A stretch of 64,000 bases of DNA from Bombus terrestris (Eukaryota > Arthropoda > Insecta > Hymenoptera > Apidae), in contig NC_063277.1 in the NCBI RefSeq assembly GCF_910591885.1, forward strand, positions 1,116,001 through 1,180,000, written 5' to 3'. Position numbers and translations under genes: made by a program. The notes beneath the pieces were generated by a model. It saw nothing but the letters and a program-made list of their open reading frames with translations, did not search any database and was not told the DNA's origin. Below, piece after piece: positions 37,789 through 50,400 of the stretch. The first letter of the stretch is position 1. Every line of letters begins with the position of its first letter.

Positions 37789-40700
37789 GATACAAAAATA
37801 TAGTGTGACATTCTTATCATTTTTTAAATTAAGGCCAGAAGTAATTAGATGCGGGTAAAGAAATACTGGATGCGAACTGATAGCTGGCTATTGGACACGA
37901 TCGATTATTAACGATAAGATATTTGGTCTATGATACGTCAACGGTACTTCTTTTGCGATCATATTGATGAACGATATTTTAAACGTATCTTCTCGTTGTT
38001 CGACAATTTTGCCTTCTTCGGGGAAGCAATTTGATCGCTATACCTCGCAACAATGCAATATACCGGCGCGCGTTGTTAGAAGTTCGTTCTCCAGAGGGGT
38101 ATTACAGCTATTTCAAACGCTTCATTAAATTCCACAGTAATGTACTTATATGTATTATGTATTCCCCTGCATCTTGCCAACCCGTCCCACCGCCTTCTAG
38201 TCATATTTCATCATATTAGAGTGTTTCCCGTGTAAACATCGGTGTAAGGTTTTAAGGCCAGCGCACAGACTGAAATTCCGCGCTGTAAGCTCGCAGCACG
38301 TAGCGCAATATGCGGCAAAGTGGGTCCCTAGTTAAACGGTTGCCTGTATAAAGTGTCTGAACGAGAAAAGTGGTCAATGGTTCTGAAACCGGCGGAGGTA
38401 AACGCGTCGTTGGAATTCATCGACACGGAGATCACGTTGTTCCAAGCAAATTTCCCGTGAAAAACTGCACCGTCAGTCTCGCTTCTCTCTATCATCGACC
38501 TTTTGGAACCCAAAGAAATATAATTTACACACCGTCGATCATCTGCTTTCACGCAAGGCGAGATGCTTTGAAAAAATGGAAGGCTTCGCATTTTCGACTG
38601 CCTTGAAACCGTTGAAAATTGAAAAACTGGCAGAAACTTTTTTTTCCTTTTTTTCGTGAACTACTGTTTGCTGCTGAAACGTGAAATCGTTTTATTCTTC
38701 CTTAATTGTAAAATATTTTGAAAGATAGTCGGTTGAAACGCATTTATGTAATTTTCTGCATAATTACCAGCTTTAACAATGCAGTTTTAACAATATCGAC
38801 GAGATAACTTATACGCTTTTGTAGTATATAGAAAAGTTTCAGCTTCGGACAAAACCTGGTAACGTGTTCGATAATTTTATCTTATCATTGAATAAAATTT
38901 TATATCAATTATCATATAATAATAATAATAACCATCTCACAGCAGCCAATGTCCATTTGTATCCAACTTTAATATCGTTCCCTTTTTGGTTTCTCTTTGA
39001 CGATTAAATGGTAGGTCGTTGCGGTATAGGCAAAGACACATGTGGACTGGTTCGCGTGAGTTTGAGTTACTTTGTAATCGCTAATGACACAGCGACTGGC
39101 CGCATTGCATTAAAATGCACGTGTAACCGCACTGTAAGCGGCTTACAATCCGTGGCGCAGCACAGTCCATATTTAGTCAGTACCTAGTACCGTGCGACCA
39201 CGGCCTAATAAAGTCGAAACTGTAAGAGGATCATCGTTCAACCACGAAAGGGGTAACCTAAGCATTTGTAATATCCCACCAGATTAAACAGTACATTACC
39301 AGTTCGTATGTGTATGCTTCACGCGCACATACGCGAGCATCGTCCATACATGGAAGCCACATTCATCGTATTTGAATGGTCTAGTTTCTGTATTGACAGA
39401 AGGATCAGCAACCGACTAATGATTAGCCTTTGCGCTTTTAAATAATTAATTCACGAATGCGTGACAAATGGACGGATTGTCATAATTAATATCGGTATTG
39501 CAATTAAACGATCGAACCAGGCCAGAGGTAATCATGTTAACGTATTGTTACTTGATATAAAAATGTATGGTAAAGTTAGCGGTACGATTGAAAAGAGGGA
39601 AGACATTTTCTTTCAATGTGGTAAACTAATATTTTTCATTGTATTCTATTTGATATTTTTCTACTGTTACTTTACAAATGCTCGAAGATTATGAAACTAC
39701 TATTTGGTATCTTCGACCTAGATTTGCAGCGATTTCATTTTTGGTTGAAGTTTTCATTAATTCGCTAACTTACATATTCAACTAAAAGTCGAAGCACCGA
39801 CGATACAGAGGTCAAGCGTCTGGGAATAAATAAGCTCGAAACGAATTTTTTATAAATGAATCTTCCGTCGTTCACGTTGCCGTTCTCATGTTTTATCAAG
39901 AGACACGTCAAGAATTGATAGGAAAGGTTCGAGATAGCGGGGAGGAAATCTTTTCTACGAGCAGACTCAGAAGAACTAGATACGTCATTCTTTAAATGCT
40001 TTATCGTCTACGAGAACACGTGATTTCCCGAACGGCACGCAACGGATTCAATGCACGCGAGGCCCTTTTCACGGTTGATGAACGAGGGAAATGTAAAGGA
40101 AACAAGACCTCGTGTCACATTTGATTCTGCAACAGACGCTATATACTCGTTCTGTTCATCGTTGTAATACATAATTGCGATAGTTTGAATAAACTGGCGT
40201 GAATTACGTCAAATCGTTACGACTGCTATTATAAATAAATATCATTCTCTTATAAGATAAAATTTTGACCGCACAATCCAATTCTACCACGGCATAGCAT
40301 ATCGATCAAATTCTAACGATAACCCTACAACTCCGTAATTAAATTTTACCATTCTCAACCGAGCTTCATTTTCTCGATTAAGCATTATTAGGCTATCCTT
40401 TCATGTTCATCGTCCATTAGAGAAGGAACGAAACGACGAATTTCTCTCGCAGTATAATACGAACGCTTCCTGCGCATAACAGAGTGCAGGTTTAATCCTT
40501 TAGAACGACTCAATTTCATAGTACCACGAATCGAGGGTAAATCCGTCCGATATATAGAAAAAAGAGGGGCAAACCCTTCGATTCCATATAGAATGGGAAT
40601 GAAATATCGGGAAAAACAGTATCTACGATCCATTGTCTCGATATAAAAAGATCATAACGCATAGCGAACAATGTGAACAAACCAACCCCTACCCCCGAAA

Positions 40701-41351
40701 GAGACTTTATCTTTTTCGGTTTTCGACGTGGTTTTCACGAATCTCAGCTTCTTCGATAAGCTTTAATCTAGTCACAGTACATCGACGTTACATTTCACTA
40801 TGATATCCGCGAAAGATAGCACATATGTTAAACAACATTTCGCTCGCAAAAATGTATTATACTTTTGGGAACATTGCGCAGATATTTAAGAAAAAGAGAT
40901 TGGAATTTATTTGAACGCTCTTACGTTTCGTCGTAGAAATGAATTTTTCTTCTTTTCTTTTTCCTACTTGTAGATTTGTTGAAAGATTGGCAGGTTTTAT
41001 AAATCGTCGATTTTTAGACATTTGCCAAAAACGGATGAATTACTTCCTATAATGGAAATATCGTAAGTTTGTCCAATAAGAATCCAGAAATCCAATAATG
41101 TCTTTTTGACAACACTCGTAAACAATCATACAATGAATATTTAATTTTAAGTATACTATCTTCTGCCAATAGATTGTTCGAAACGAACAGTTTGCGGATC
41201 GTGTTTGCGCACACGAAGGAATGATATGTCATAACATTTTATAGAAGGCTCACGCGAAGGATTCTGTTTCAATTTTCGTCGGATCACGGAAATCGAATTT
41301 CCTATTACAGGCTTGTCGCGTAAATCCCTACCAGATATTCAAGAATACTTA
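37789..41351. other. Long non-coding stretch, nothing recognised
   Basis: AT-rich, CpG-containing DNA. A short (TAA)n run lies at about 38918-38933. Frames at 38328-38606 overlap on both strands. The minus-strand frame at 40633-40388 is Arg-rich but has no splice context. Nothing is supported. Confidence 0.4.
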
Positions 41352-41425
41352 TATCAATTCCATAAACGATAAGCTTATGGCTACGATAAGCTTGTGTACG
41401 GCATGAAGACCCTATGGAATTGATA
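41352..41425. repeat. Nested inverted repeat (hairpin-forming)
   Basis: Perfect 13-base arms TATCAATTCCATA (41352-41364) and TATGGAATTGATA (41413-41425) enclose a 48-base interior. The interior itself contains an 8-base inverted repeat AAGCTTAT / ATAAGCTT. The whole could fold as a stem with a second hairpin in its loop. The pairing is not continuous along the stem, so a standard microRNA precursor is not clearly supported. A very short MITE relic is another option. Confidence 0.6.
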
Positions 41426-42021
41426 GCACGATGGAAAGGTATTACAAATTACACGATATGAAATACGAAAAATAGTTATACGCGGCAAATTCGGTTTGGC
41501 GAGATGTTTAGTTTTATTAAAGCAGATATAATTTATATCGAATATTATTAAATATAAATAATCGAATGATTTTGTAGTACAGTGAAATGATCGTGTGAAA
41601 CTCGATGAACCTGTAAGGGATACGAACTACAGTGCAAGTAAAAAGTGAAAGTGCTGACGGCCCGGAAGGGCTGAGAAATTCCCATGAATCCTCGGGTCCA
41701 GCGATATGTCCGTGGCCCTTTCGGAAGAGGGAGTACCTCGGAAGGTGAATGTTCTTTTTTTTTTTTTTATTTAATTCTTTTCATTCTCAATTTGTCCGAT
41801 TTGGACATTTGGTAGAATTGAGAAGGCGAACGTGACCATATTTTGTCATGGACAACTGTAAAAACGTTTGTGTGGTGAGAGTACGAAAACCGTAAAAATG
41901 GGACGCTTTGGTAGAAAAAGTTGTTGTTGTCGTTTGTTGACACGAGTTCCAAGTTGTCGTTAGTCGTTACGAGTTGATTAGTTGTAATACATTAATTTAT
42001 TAAGAAATAGTTTTAGTTAAA
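41426..42021. other. Non-coding stretch with poly-T run
   Basis: Contains a 13-base T run (41756-41768) and the pair CATTCTCAATTTGTCCGATT / TGGTAGAATTGAGAA, an imperfect inverted repeat near 41780-41825. It may be old transposon sequence adjoining the solo LTR to its right. Confidence 0.35.
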
Positions 42022-42025
42022 TAAT

Positions 42026-42446
42026 TGTGGAGGATAGGTTGTGTATAGTTTTCGTAAAGTAACGAGGACGAAAGCTTGCTGTCGCAATCCACCGAGTATA
42101 TTTTTAAATAAGTTAATAATCGTACAATGAGTCGTTAATACAATAAATAACTCGGAATAAATACCCGTTATAATTCCTCGGAGATACTCGTTATGCGCTA
42201 TTCGATACTTTTCGATACCGTGTCGATACTCTGTTGATACTGTTTCGCTCGCGATCGCGTCTGTTTATTTATACTGGTCGGGGCAGAGTCGGAAAATTCA
42301 AATTCGTCTTTTACTCGATGGTTACATGTAGCGGCGACATTGTTTTGCCCGGAGTTTATTTTTTTACTTATGATCTAACGGTCTTGATAATCCCAGGCAA
42401 AACAACAACATGATTTGAATTGTCCTCTGACTCATGTGCCGCTACA
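42026..42446 (-). mobile_element. Solo LTR, family C (minus orientation)
   Basis: The block runs from TGTGGAGG to GCCGCTACA on the plus strand and is flanked by TAAT at 42022-42025 and 42447-42450. Read on the minus strand it starts TGTAGCGGCACATGAG and carries a promoter-like TATAAATAAACAG about 170 bp in, as expected for U3 of an LTR. It is 421 bp long and has no coding frame. Near its 5' end an internal inverted repeat pairs CGGGCAAAACA with its complement. The TGTRGCGG head is shared with the elements at 33801 and 62576. Confidence 0.75.
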
Positions 42447-42450
42447 TAAT

Positions 42451-44705
42451 TATAGTTTTCTGTTCTATCATTTGTAAATAAATATATAAAATAAAATCAC
42501 TATAATTTTATAGAGATAATAATTTTGATTTATAATACGAAACGAGGAAAAATTCTTTAAATTGTCAGAACAATAAGGTTATATGAAGGCATGTGAGAAA
42601 AAAGTATCAACTTTTAATAAGATCTATAGGCTATTGTTAGATTTCATTTCAAGAAAATGACTAAGAGACTTGTTCTGTAACAAATGTTCTTGATCCATCT
42701 GTGTTTCCATTGCAATTGCCCTCGTTTGGGATAACGAACAGAATGTCTCGAATGATCCGTTGAATTCTTCAAGTAAACCTGATCTTCGAGACAAATTGCA
42801 TCTTTCGCGAATACGTTGAAAGCGTGACCCAGATTTTCCCGAAAGAAAAGTATCGCGTGATCAATCACAGAAATATTTTCTCACACTAATTCATGCGTTA
42901 TGTAAAAATCTTGCTAATTAGACAAGTTTCGCTAATAGCATGCAAATTGCCATATGCCGCCTAATAATTATTATGCAAATTTAGAAGAGCGTCCTGCATA
43001 AATTCTGGCTCAGCTAGTTAAAGCAATTACCACGTTAAAATTCAGACCTACGCATTGTTGTAGGTTTCATGTACAAAACATTAAACACGAAAAATTACCA
43101 ACACATAAGAGATTCTAAATTTACTGTACTCGCCGTGAATATAAAGAATACAGAATAATTTTTTAGGCTGCTTCGTAATTTTTGTCAAATCCCATAATAA
43201 TAAAATTAAATCCTGAAAATACATTTGAAAACCTAGAGAAAGACTCGATCTAAATACTAAATACATACGTTTATTTAACACGGGTTAATGGAAATTATTA
43301 TGTTATTTATCGAATACATAATTCACACGATGCACATGAAAAATAAAGTAATAATTAAATAACAACTTTCAACGTTTCCATCGCTTTTAATCTTATATTA
43401 CAATGATCTTGAATTAATATACACAAGCATGCCATCGAACAGATGCTAATTACTAAGAAAAAAAGAATCGAGAATATTCTCTTTACACGAACTTCCACGC
43501 AACGTTATACAAGTATTCTCTTTCCGCTACAACCGGTATATAACATTTCCCAATTTTTCCAGGGAAAAATGTTGGAACGACGGGTACATGTTCATGTTCA
43601 TCCGAATTGTACAAACTTTTAACCATCCATTATCGATTAACTCGTTACTATCCACGAAACTTGTTCTTCGTTCGATACTCCACAAAAAAAAAAAAACAAG
43701 AAAAACAGGGAAAAAGGGTAACCAACGAGAAAAATCACAACTGAGAAACTCATGGCGAAAACAGCTCTTACTAAATTTTTCGATCTTTTAGATAACCACG
43801 TGTTCTAGTAGAGAGAAAATAGTCAAAGAAAGGTGACAAACGGCTATAGAGAATTTTATATTTCATCTGTTTAGTAAAACTAGATTTAAAATTTAAAATT
43901 GTGTTAGTTTTTCGATGACACGAACCCTGTACACCGAAGAATATGTCGAACGAATTTACCTTGTTAGATTAATGAAGCCGTATTTTCCAGTTTTCCAGTA
44001 AAACCGTGATCCGCATTCTGTAGGCGAGCATGGATTGGGATGAGAGTGGGGTAACAAGGGGGAAAAGGCTGTGTATATGTACTAAAAGTTTTACAAGCCT
44101 CGGGCATGGAGGGGAAGAAAACGAAGCAGAAAAATGGTTTCGCCCGCAACAGCCTGATAATTCGATTGTTCGTTACCTACCCTTGCCCGGTTGGTTCCTT
44201 GCGCTTCGTCGAGCCGATCCGCGTGTGTGCTTTCCGATTCCCTTTGCTCATGAACCGACATTAATTATTCCCGTACCACCTTAACGTATAGTTCATTAAT
44301 ATTTTACACTCGAGAGAGGAACAAATGGTTCATCTGTGTCTCGACACTTTCTTTTTCCCTTTATACCACTCTTTCTAATTTCTCGTTAATAACGCGTTTC
44401 CCTTTACAGTGGCAAAGGCTCTCGCCCGAAATTACTCGTTCTGAACCGACTTGTTGGTTAAATATCTTTTCTCCGTGCTCTACTGCGAGTAAAATCTCTT
44501 CCAAGAGCAACGGAAAAAAGGAATTCGTTATACGTACCGCAACTCTGTTTCCGCTGTTTTGATCACGAACATGGCATTTTCCTTGTGCGTGAACATTGTT
44601 GCCATTCTACGTTTGATACATTCGCCAAAAAACTTTTCAGTATTTTTTCCTGTGCGCTAACACGGGCCGGATGCGTTATTTTCCAATTTGAAAACGTTGC
44701 TTCTA
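42451..44705. other. Non-coding stretch, nothing recognised
   Basis: AT-rich DNA with a 12-base A run near 43684-43695. The 84-codon plus-strand frame at 44030-44284 is unsupported. No element ends seen. Confidence 0.4.
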
Positions 44706-44919
44706 TTAGGTCGTCCGAAAAGTTTCTTTCGTTTTATAAGCAAATAATGAATGCACAACATTTTTCGTTTTATATTATCTTATCGAATTACGTGTGATCC
44801 ATTTTGTTCTATCAAAATAAAAATCACAACGTTCGACGGATTAAGTTTCATGTTTATATAAAGATGCGTTGTTGTAAAAGACGTGTCTGTAAAAGAAAGA
44901 CACTTTTCGAACAACCTAA
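44706..44919. mobile_element. mariner-derived MITE
   Basis: This 214-bp element has long imperfect terminal inverted repeats. The left end reads TTAGGTCGTCCGAAAAGTTT and the right end, reversed, reads TTAGGTTGTTCGAAAAGTGT; similarity continues for about 31 bases. TA dinucleotides flank it on both sides (44704-44705 and 44920-44921), the target duplication of the Tc1/mariner superfamily. The ends resemble those of hymenopteran mariner elements. At 214 bp, against about 1.3 kb for a full mariner, it has no room for a transposase and must be an internally deleted, non-autonomous copy. A minus-strand frame that runs through it from 45187 is not a gene. Confidence 0.9.
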
Positions 44920-44921
44920 TA

Positions 44922-45716
44922 CAATCTATATATTCTATTTGTCGTATGTTGAACACAACACAACTTTTGTGATACCACGAGCAAGTAAGCAGAATCAATT
45001 TGTTTGACCGCCACGTCCATTCGAAGTCCTTCAAATAGCCGATATATCTAGAATCTAGAGCGTTATTATGAGTCGAAGAGGTCGCGTCGGTGCAGAATAC
45101 TTTCACGGGAATGAAAAGAGGTCGTTGCAGGTGGCGAACGAACGTCCAAACCAGCCAGGGGTTAATTAACCTGTCGTTCGAGTACAAAGAGATTACAGGT
45201 CAGATTCAAAACGTTTGTGCGCTTCGATAAAGATTCGTTTCTCCTGTGTACAGCGCTATATTCGATATTTCTTTTTGTTATGTCTTCTATTTGTTCTTTC
45301 CTTTTTTCTATAGGCAGCAAAAGCAGCAACGTGACATGCTTGAACTTTGCTACCAACGTGTTTCATCGAGGCGAGCTGTGGAAATGTTTTAATCTAAAAT
45401 CGTGTCATTATCGATTGTCGTTTTATTGAAATTTTCTACACGTCCATGTAATTGCTGGTGAAAAAAATATATTGCCAGATGATAGGGAAGAATTGGTTTT
45501 AATTAAATGACTTTTAAATCTATCGGGGATATAACGAAACGTGGAAATATTCCTTCTAGGAACGTTACGATGTTGCCTTGGAAGTTAGAAGTGGAGTTTG
45601 ATGATACTCTGAGCTGTAAATTGTATAGTCAATTGTCGTTTTGTGTATGTTAATTACTTGTGTATGAATTATATATTTATTTTTTGTTCGCTGATATTAC
45701 TAATTAAGTTTCTCGT
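44922..45716. other. Upstream flank of the three-exon gene
   Basis: AT-rich DNA between the mariner-derived MITE and the palindrome pair. It may contain the promoter and 5' untranslated part of the gene starting at 45874. A hydrophobic plus-strand frame at 45217-45429 is not joined to that gene by any splice pattern I can see. Confidence 0.35.
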
Positions 45717-45785
45717 AATAATTATTTACTGATCTTTACTGATCAGTAAATACTACTGATCTTTACTGATCAGTAAATAATTATT
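45717..45785. promoter_or_regulatory. Twin perfect palindromes inside an inverted repeat
   Basis: The 16-bp perfect palindrome TTTACTGATCAGTAAA occurs twice, at 45735-45750 and 45762-45777, as part of a 25-bp direct repeat spaced 27 bp apart. The outer arms (45717-45734 and 45768-45785) are an 18-bp perfect inverted repeat, AATAATTATTTACTGATC and its complement. The block ends 88 bp before the ATG at 45874. The twofold symmetry would suit a dimeric DNA-binding protein or a cruciform. A regulatory role is inference from position and symmetry only. Confidence 0.45.
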
Positions 45786-45873
45786 TATTAATTTTTAGGC
45801 TCAAATATATATGTTATCTATGTCTACTAATCGTCGTAAGATAGCTGTATATTAAACTTTTCTCGTTTAAGAT

Positions 45874-47182
45874 ATGCGTACATTTATCAAACAGGAGGAG
45901 AATGATAAGTTTACCGCCCCTCCAACTTCGCCTGTAGGAAGTTTTAAATACGCCCCTTTGGTTAAATTTCACAAATACAGTCCTTTTATACCTCCTCAAG
46001 ATATTGGAAATTCTGATGTTGAAAAATCAAATTTCATGGAATCTTGCATTTATATAAAAAGTCCTATTAACGATGACGGGGTAAAAAAATAACCGAAATG
46101 CAGTAAATATCTGTAAGGGTAGTAATTGGTTGATTTCGATATCTTTACCTAGGTGGCTGTACTCGGTACGCGAGGTACATTACCGTTAGGATACACCAAG
46201 CATCGTAAGAAAGAAAAATTAGGATTCATAGAAGGTTCTTGCGTAACAAAGTCTTATTCCGAGGAATCTATCTTCCTTGAAGACAGGATCGTCGATATAA
46301 ACGAGGTATGGCGTAAGAGAAATGAGAATTTTGAAATCAAGCGCAGTAGAACTCGTGAGAACAATCAATTTTATTCCCTTCGTATCCGTCGTATAAGTCG
46401 TAAGCGATATTATATATTTTCCTTTCTTAATTCTTAAGACAAGTAAAAGAATATTGCATAAGTTTGTTTAATTAATTTACACGATATATTCGTATATTCT
46501 TCGTCCTATCATCAATATTTTCATAATGAGGTATAAGTAACTGAAAATTTGGTGATAATTAAGAATAATTTAACGTCTCTTACGTTGCTAGGATAAGAAA
46601 TCAAGAATTCAATGTAATTCATCTTTGGAACGCTTATCTGAAAAAAACGAAAGCTGGAAAGGGTCGGTTAACTCGAGGATTTCGTTAAACTTTCCACGAA
46701 GGAAGGAGATGAACGAGATAAATGAACAAGATGAACAAGAAAATAAATTTGAAGAATCCTCGTTAAGTAACATCGCCGATAAAGAGAGCAAAAGATACGT
46801 CGATCTACAACCCAGTTTATGTACGATCTATAAACCATGTAAAAGAAATTCCAGGAATACGTTAGCGGAAGTAAATAAAATCCAATTAGTTACTCAGAAG
46901 AGTAACTCCTCGAATGAGGAAAAACTTATCGATTCCAAACTGTGGAAGTACGCGTTATTGGCAAATCGGTCGTCGAATAATTTCTGTTCCAGCAATTCCA
47001 TATTTCAAAACGATATAGCAAACTATACGAGATACAATCCTGAAAAGTACACGTTTCTTAGAAAAAGAAATAGTCTGAAGAATTATAAACGTACCGTACG
47101 TTTACGTAGTACTACAAATTTACTCGATTTTGGTAATCGTTGGATAAAGAGTTCTCAAAATGTCTGCAAATCTTGTACGTAA
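45874..47182 (+). CDS. Three-exon gene, uncharacterised basic Ser/Asn-rich protein
   Basis: I predict three exons: 45874-46080, 46153-46305 and 46592-47182, all joined in phase 0, giving 316 residues. The 72-bp first intron runs GTAAAAA...TTTACCTAG and the 286-bp second GTATGG...GTTGCTAG; both have T-rich 3' ends. The better-looking donor GTAAGA at 46313 would put a stop right after the junction, so GTATGG at 46306 is preferred. Exon 1 opens with MRTFIKQEENDKF and a Pro-rich part (residues 15-42). Exon 2 begins VAVLGTRGTLPLGY. Exon 3 has an acidic stretch (159-175), then Ser/Asn- and Lys/Arg-rich sequence ending in a Cys pair (CKSC). There is no signal peptide, membrane segment or known motif, and I recognise no family. 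Function is unknown; a nuclear or cytosolic basic protein is a guess. The start is the first ATG after an in-frame TAA, but a further 5' exon is possible because an AG acceptor lies at 45870-45871. Confidence 0.7.
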
Positions 47183-47456
47183 GGTTAGATTCAGATTTAC
47201 AGTTCGAACAAATTTTTCTAATATTTTCAAAAAATGGAAAGGAAAGTTTTAAAAAATGTTTGCTTGTTATTCGAAACGGAAATTTATTATCGATATACGA
47301 ATTCATCAAGCTAAATTAAAATTAATCAAATTGATTAATTAATCAACGTTAAATCAAGAGGTTCCTTTGATTTCTGCAACAAAATGGAGCTTTAATTTAT
47401 CTCATCTTCTGTATATGTCTTGGTTATAAATACAAAAATATCTGTATGAGTAACGG

Positions 47457-47462
47457 AATAAA
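47457..47462 (+). terminator. Candidate polyadenylation signal
   Basis: AATAAA lies 275 bp after the stop codon of the three-exon gene, in AT-rich DNA. It is a plausible 3' end for that transcript, but AATAAA is common in sequence of this composition. Confidence 0.35.
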
Positions 47463-50400
47463 TACGCAAAAGTAATTTATCAACTGTATAATGATTATAT
47501 GTACATATACTCTTATTCATTCAACTCCAAATATTTAATCAATTTGTTTACCCATAACAATAATATTCCTAACAAAATGAATCAGAGAATATTATAAACA
47601 GAAACAATATTGCGTTATGCGCTTAGAATAATCTAATATCAAATGTAATTGAGCGGTATACTTATCAATTATTTACGTCAAATGAATCATGGAATATTGA
47701 TCAACCAAATACGTATACGTGCATCGTTTGCTGAATGAAAATCCTTCATCGAACATTGAGAGGATTCGTTGAGCAAAGCGTTAGATGTTTATAATATTCG
47801 TCTTAATGAGCAGGCACGAGTGAAATATAAATTTCAAGGTAGGCTTTGTCAGTAGGCTTTGATTGAATGTTGTTCTCACAAACCTCTGGCAAACTTATTT
47901 TATATGTATATATATCCAATCCATCAAACGAGCTGGTCTTATTTCTTCCTGTCAACATTTTCTATATTCTCATCAAATCTGCTGATACGGCCCTTACCAA
48001 AGGGAAATATTTACCTTTCTCATACTAATCGATCACCCCTGTCCTTTCCAATACAGAATCCACGTTCACATCACTTTCTGTGTATGAATTTTTCGTATAA
48101 ATATCGAACTCACAATAAGAGGAACAGAACACTTCGACAAATCAAACGTCAAGTTAATTTCAAAACTGTGCGCGACTTTCGTATCATCTCTCAATAAAAA
48201 ATTGTACAACAGAACTTACGATTTACATTTCCACAATCGGAGATTCTCGACGACAATAGGAAGCTGAGAGACTCGTAAACTTATATTAGAGTACAGACAA
48301 TAATCCCTCAAACACAGCTGCTAGCGTTTATGTGTATTTTGATCATTATCCTCGCAACGATACCATGACCGTCTAATTACTATGCAGAAATGGACGTCAG
48401 TTATAACGAGACTATAAAGTTCTGCTGTAGTGCACCCGGAATACTGCATCGTGCTCATGGCCGAATTACAACAAAATATTCTGATACGAATACGTGGAGC
48501 AGCAACGTTTTACAGCTTGATTGAAAAAACAACCATTCATGTTTCGTTAGAGGAATTTTTATTAAAATATAGGTTTCATTTTGTAGGAATTTTTATTCCC
48601 AAAAATAAAGGTGAAAACATAAACATTACAATATAATTTCGACCAAAATAAATCTATACTTATATAAATGTATTATATTAACTCATTAGACGTCGATTAC
48701 TGGTATGGTCGAATCACCACCCAAAAATCCCAAGATCTTAATAATCGAAAAGTGTTATCAAATAATAGTACCTCCAATTAGATACGAGTTTTTCCTAATT
48801 ACGTGAGATTACGGCATTGTTATTTTACAAGGAACATTGCTGGAAAGAAAGATACTCGAGATGATTCATTTCGTGGAAAAAAGCATTGATATTCGTGTAG
48901 TATTCTACGTGGCGTTGCGATTGGATAGGGTGAGAAGGCGAAGGGTGTGCAAAGGAATGCAAATGAGATCAGACGCTGGGTGGAGCGGGCCCGTGAAAGG
49001 AGGTGACTAAGTGAAAACGTTATAGATAGATTGATCTGTAGTTCCGCTGATAAAATCTTCGAATTGATACTCGTGAACGTGACTTTCCTCTTTTTCCTTC
49101 GATCCTAACTATCGGCTATAGAATTATTCCCACCTCTCGACCTATTTCCACGACTTTCATAATACAATCATCCTAAGGGAAATAAACGAACGTTAGGAGC
49201 ACAGAGATTTCATTGTAACGGTAACAGCTTCGTAAATCATCCAACAGTTTTCAAGCAATTATCATAAACGCTTGATGTCTTGTTTATATTTTAAAATATT
49301 TATTTTATTTATTTATCAATATGCTATCGTTCTTTACCATACCATGGTATTGATATCGAATAGTCTATTTATTGTAATCATTGGAAACGATTCGAGTCGG
49401 TTACAATTTTTGCTATCGGTACAAACGAACGATATTGCAGTAATGGAGAATTAATTTTAAAGTAAAACGACAAAATCGCTTAGTTTCCAAATTGTTTATG
49501 TCGATAAAGTTCGGTTATTACACTATTCACGAGCACACCGCTTTGAGAATAGTTAACTGCGAATTTAAAGTTTAATTCATTTTGTAATTTCCAGGCATGT
49601 CAAGGGCGGTGTATGTGTAAAATTAGTTTGTACTATGGCATGCATATAGTACAATACGCATAATGCAGCAAACATCGCATAAGAATTTATACCATTCGCA
49701 TAAACTACATTTCATTGAGAATCTGAAGATGATATTTATAGAACTTACGCCGATATGGGTAAACAGTTTGAAGCAAATTTTGTAACTTGCCAATTTTAAT
49801 TCTGATAAAAATTCTCTAATCGGCACCGAATGTTTCACCTAAAATCAATACATCCATGAATTCATAGTGGAGAATGGATTAAACGTCATTGCCAGCAGAA
49901 GTAATAGACGGGTCATATATGCCTGACGATGCACACAGTTTAAGATGCGTAGTGGGTATCGGCGGTCCTCAATTTTTCGCACGCTTCACTATGACGGATC
50001 GCAGAGGCGAAAATGCGCTACGTAGCACGTTCTTTGTACGCTTGTCAATTACCGCTCTTTTCCGATATATTTCGATATTCCGTCGAGTCTCTATCGGCAG
50101 TCGAAAAAAGAATACCTCGAAATTGGAAATTTAATTACGAATGATACGATCGAGTATTGAATATCGAATACTACGAACACGACTATCTGTTGACAATGAA
50201 CTTCTTCCAAATAGCTTTTTTAATGACTTCGCCGCGTATTGATTCGGTTAATGATCCACTACATCGTATAACCGTTCTCGACTAAATATACGAAGCAATT
50301 TTTTCCAATTTTATTCATATCGGATAAATCCTAAAAAGAGAAGAGAATAAAGATACATTGGGGAACGGTGATACGATAGGAATGTTACACAAAAAATTCA

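Noticed and set aside
44780..45187. 135-codon minus-strand open frame
   Set aside because: It runs through the mariner-derived MITE ends, which are non-coding. No homologous domain and no plausible start context.
45830..45871. Possible tiny first exon (ATGTCTACTAATCGTC) spliced to 45872
   Set aside because: The implied intron would be only about 36 bp, too short for normal insect splicing. The ATG at 45874 is sufficient.
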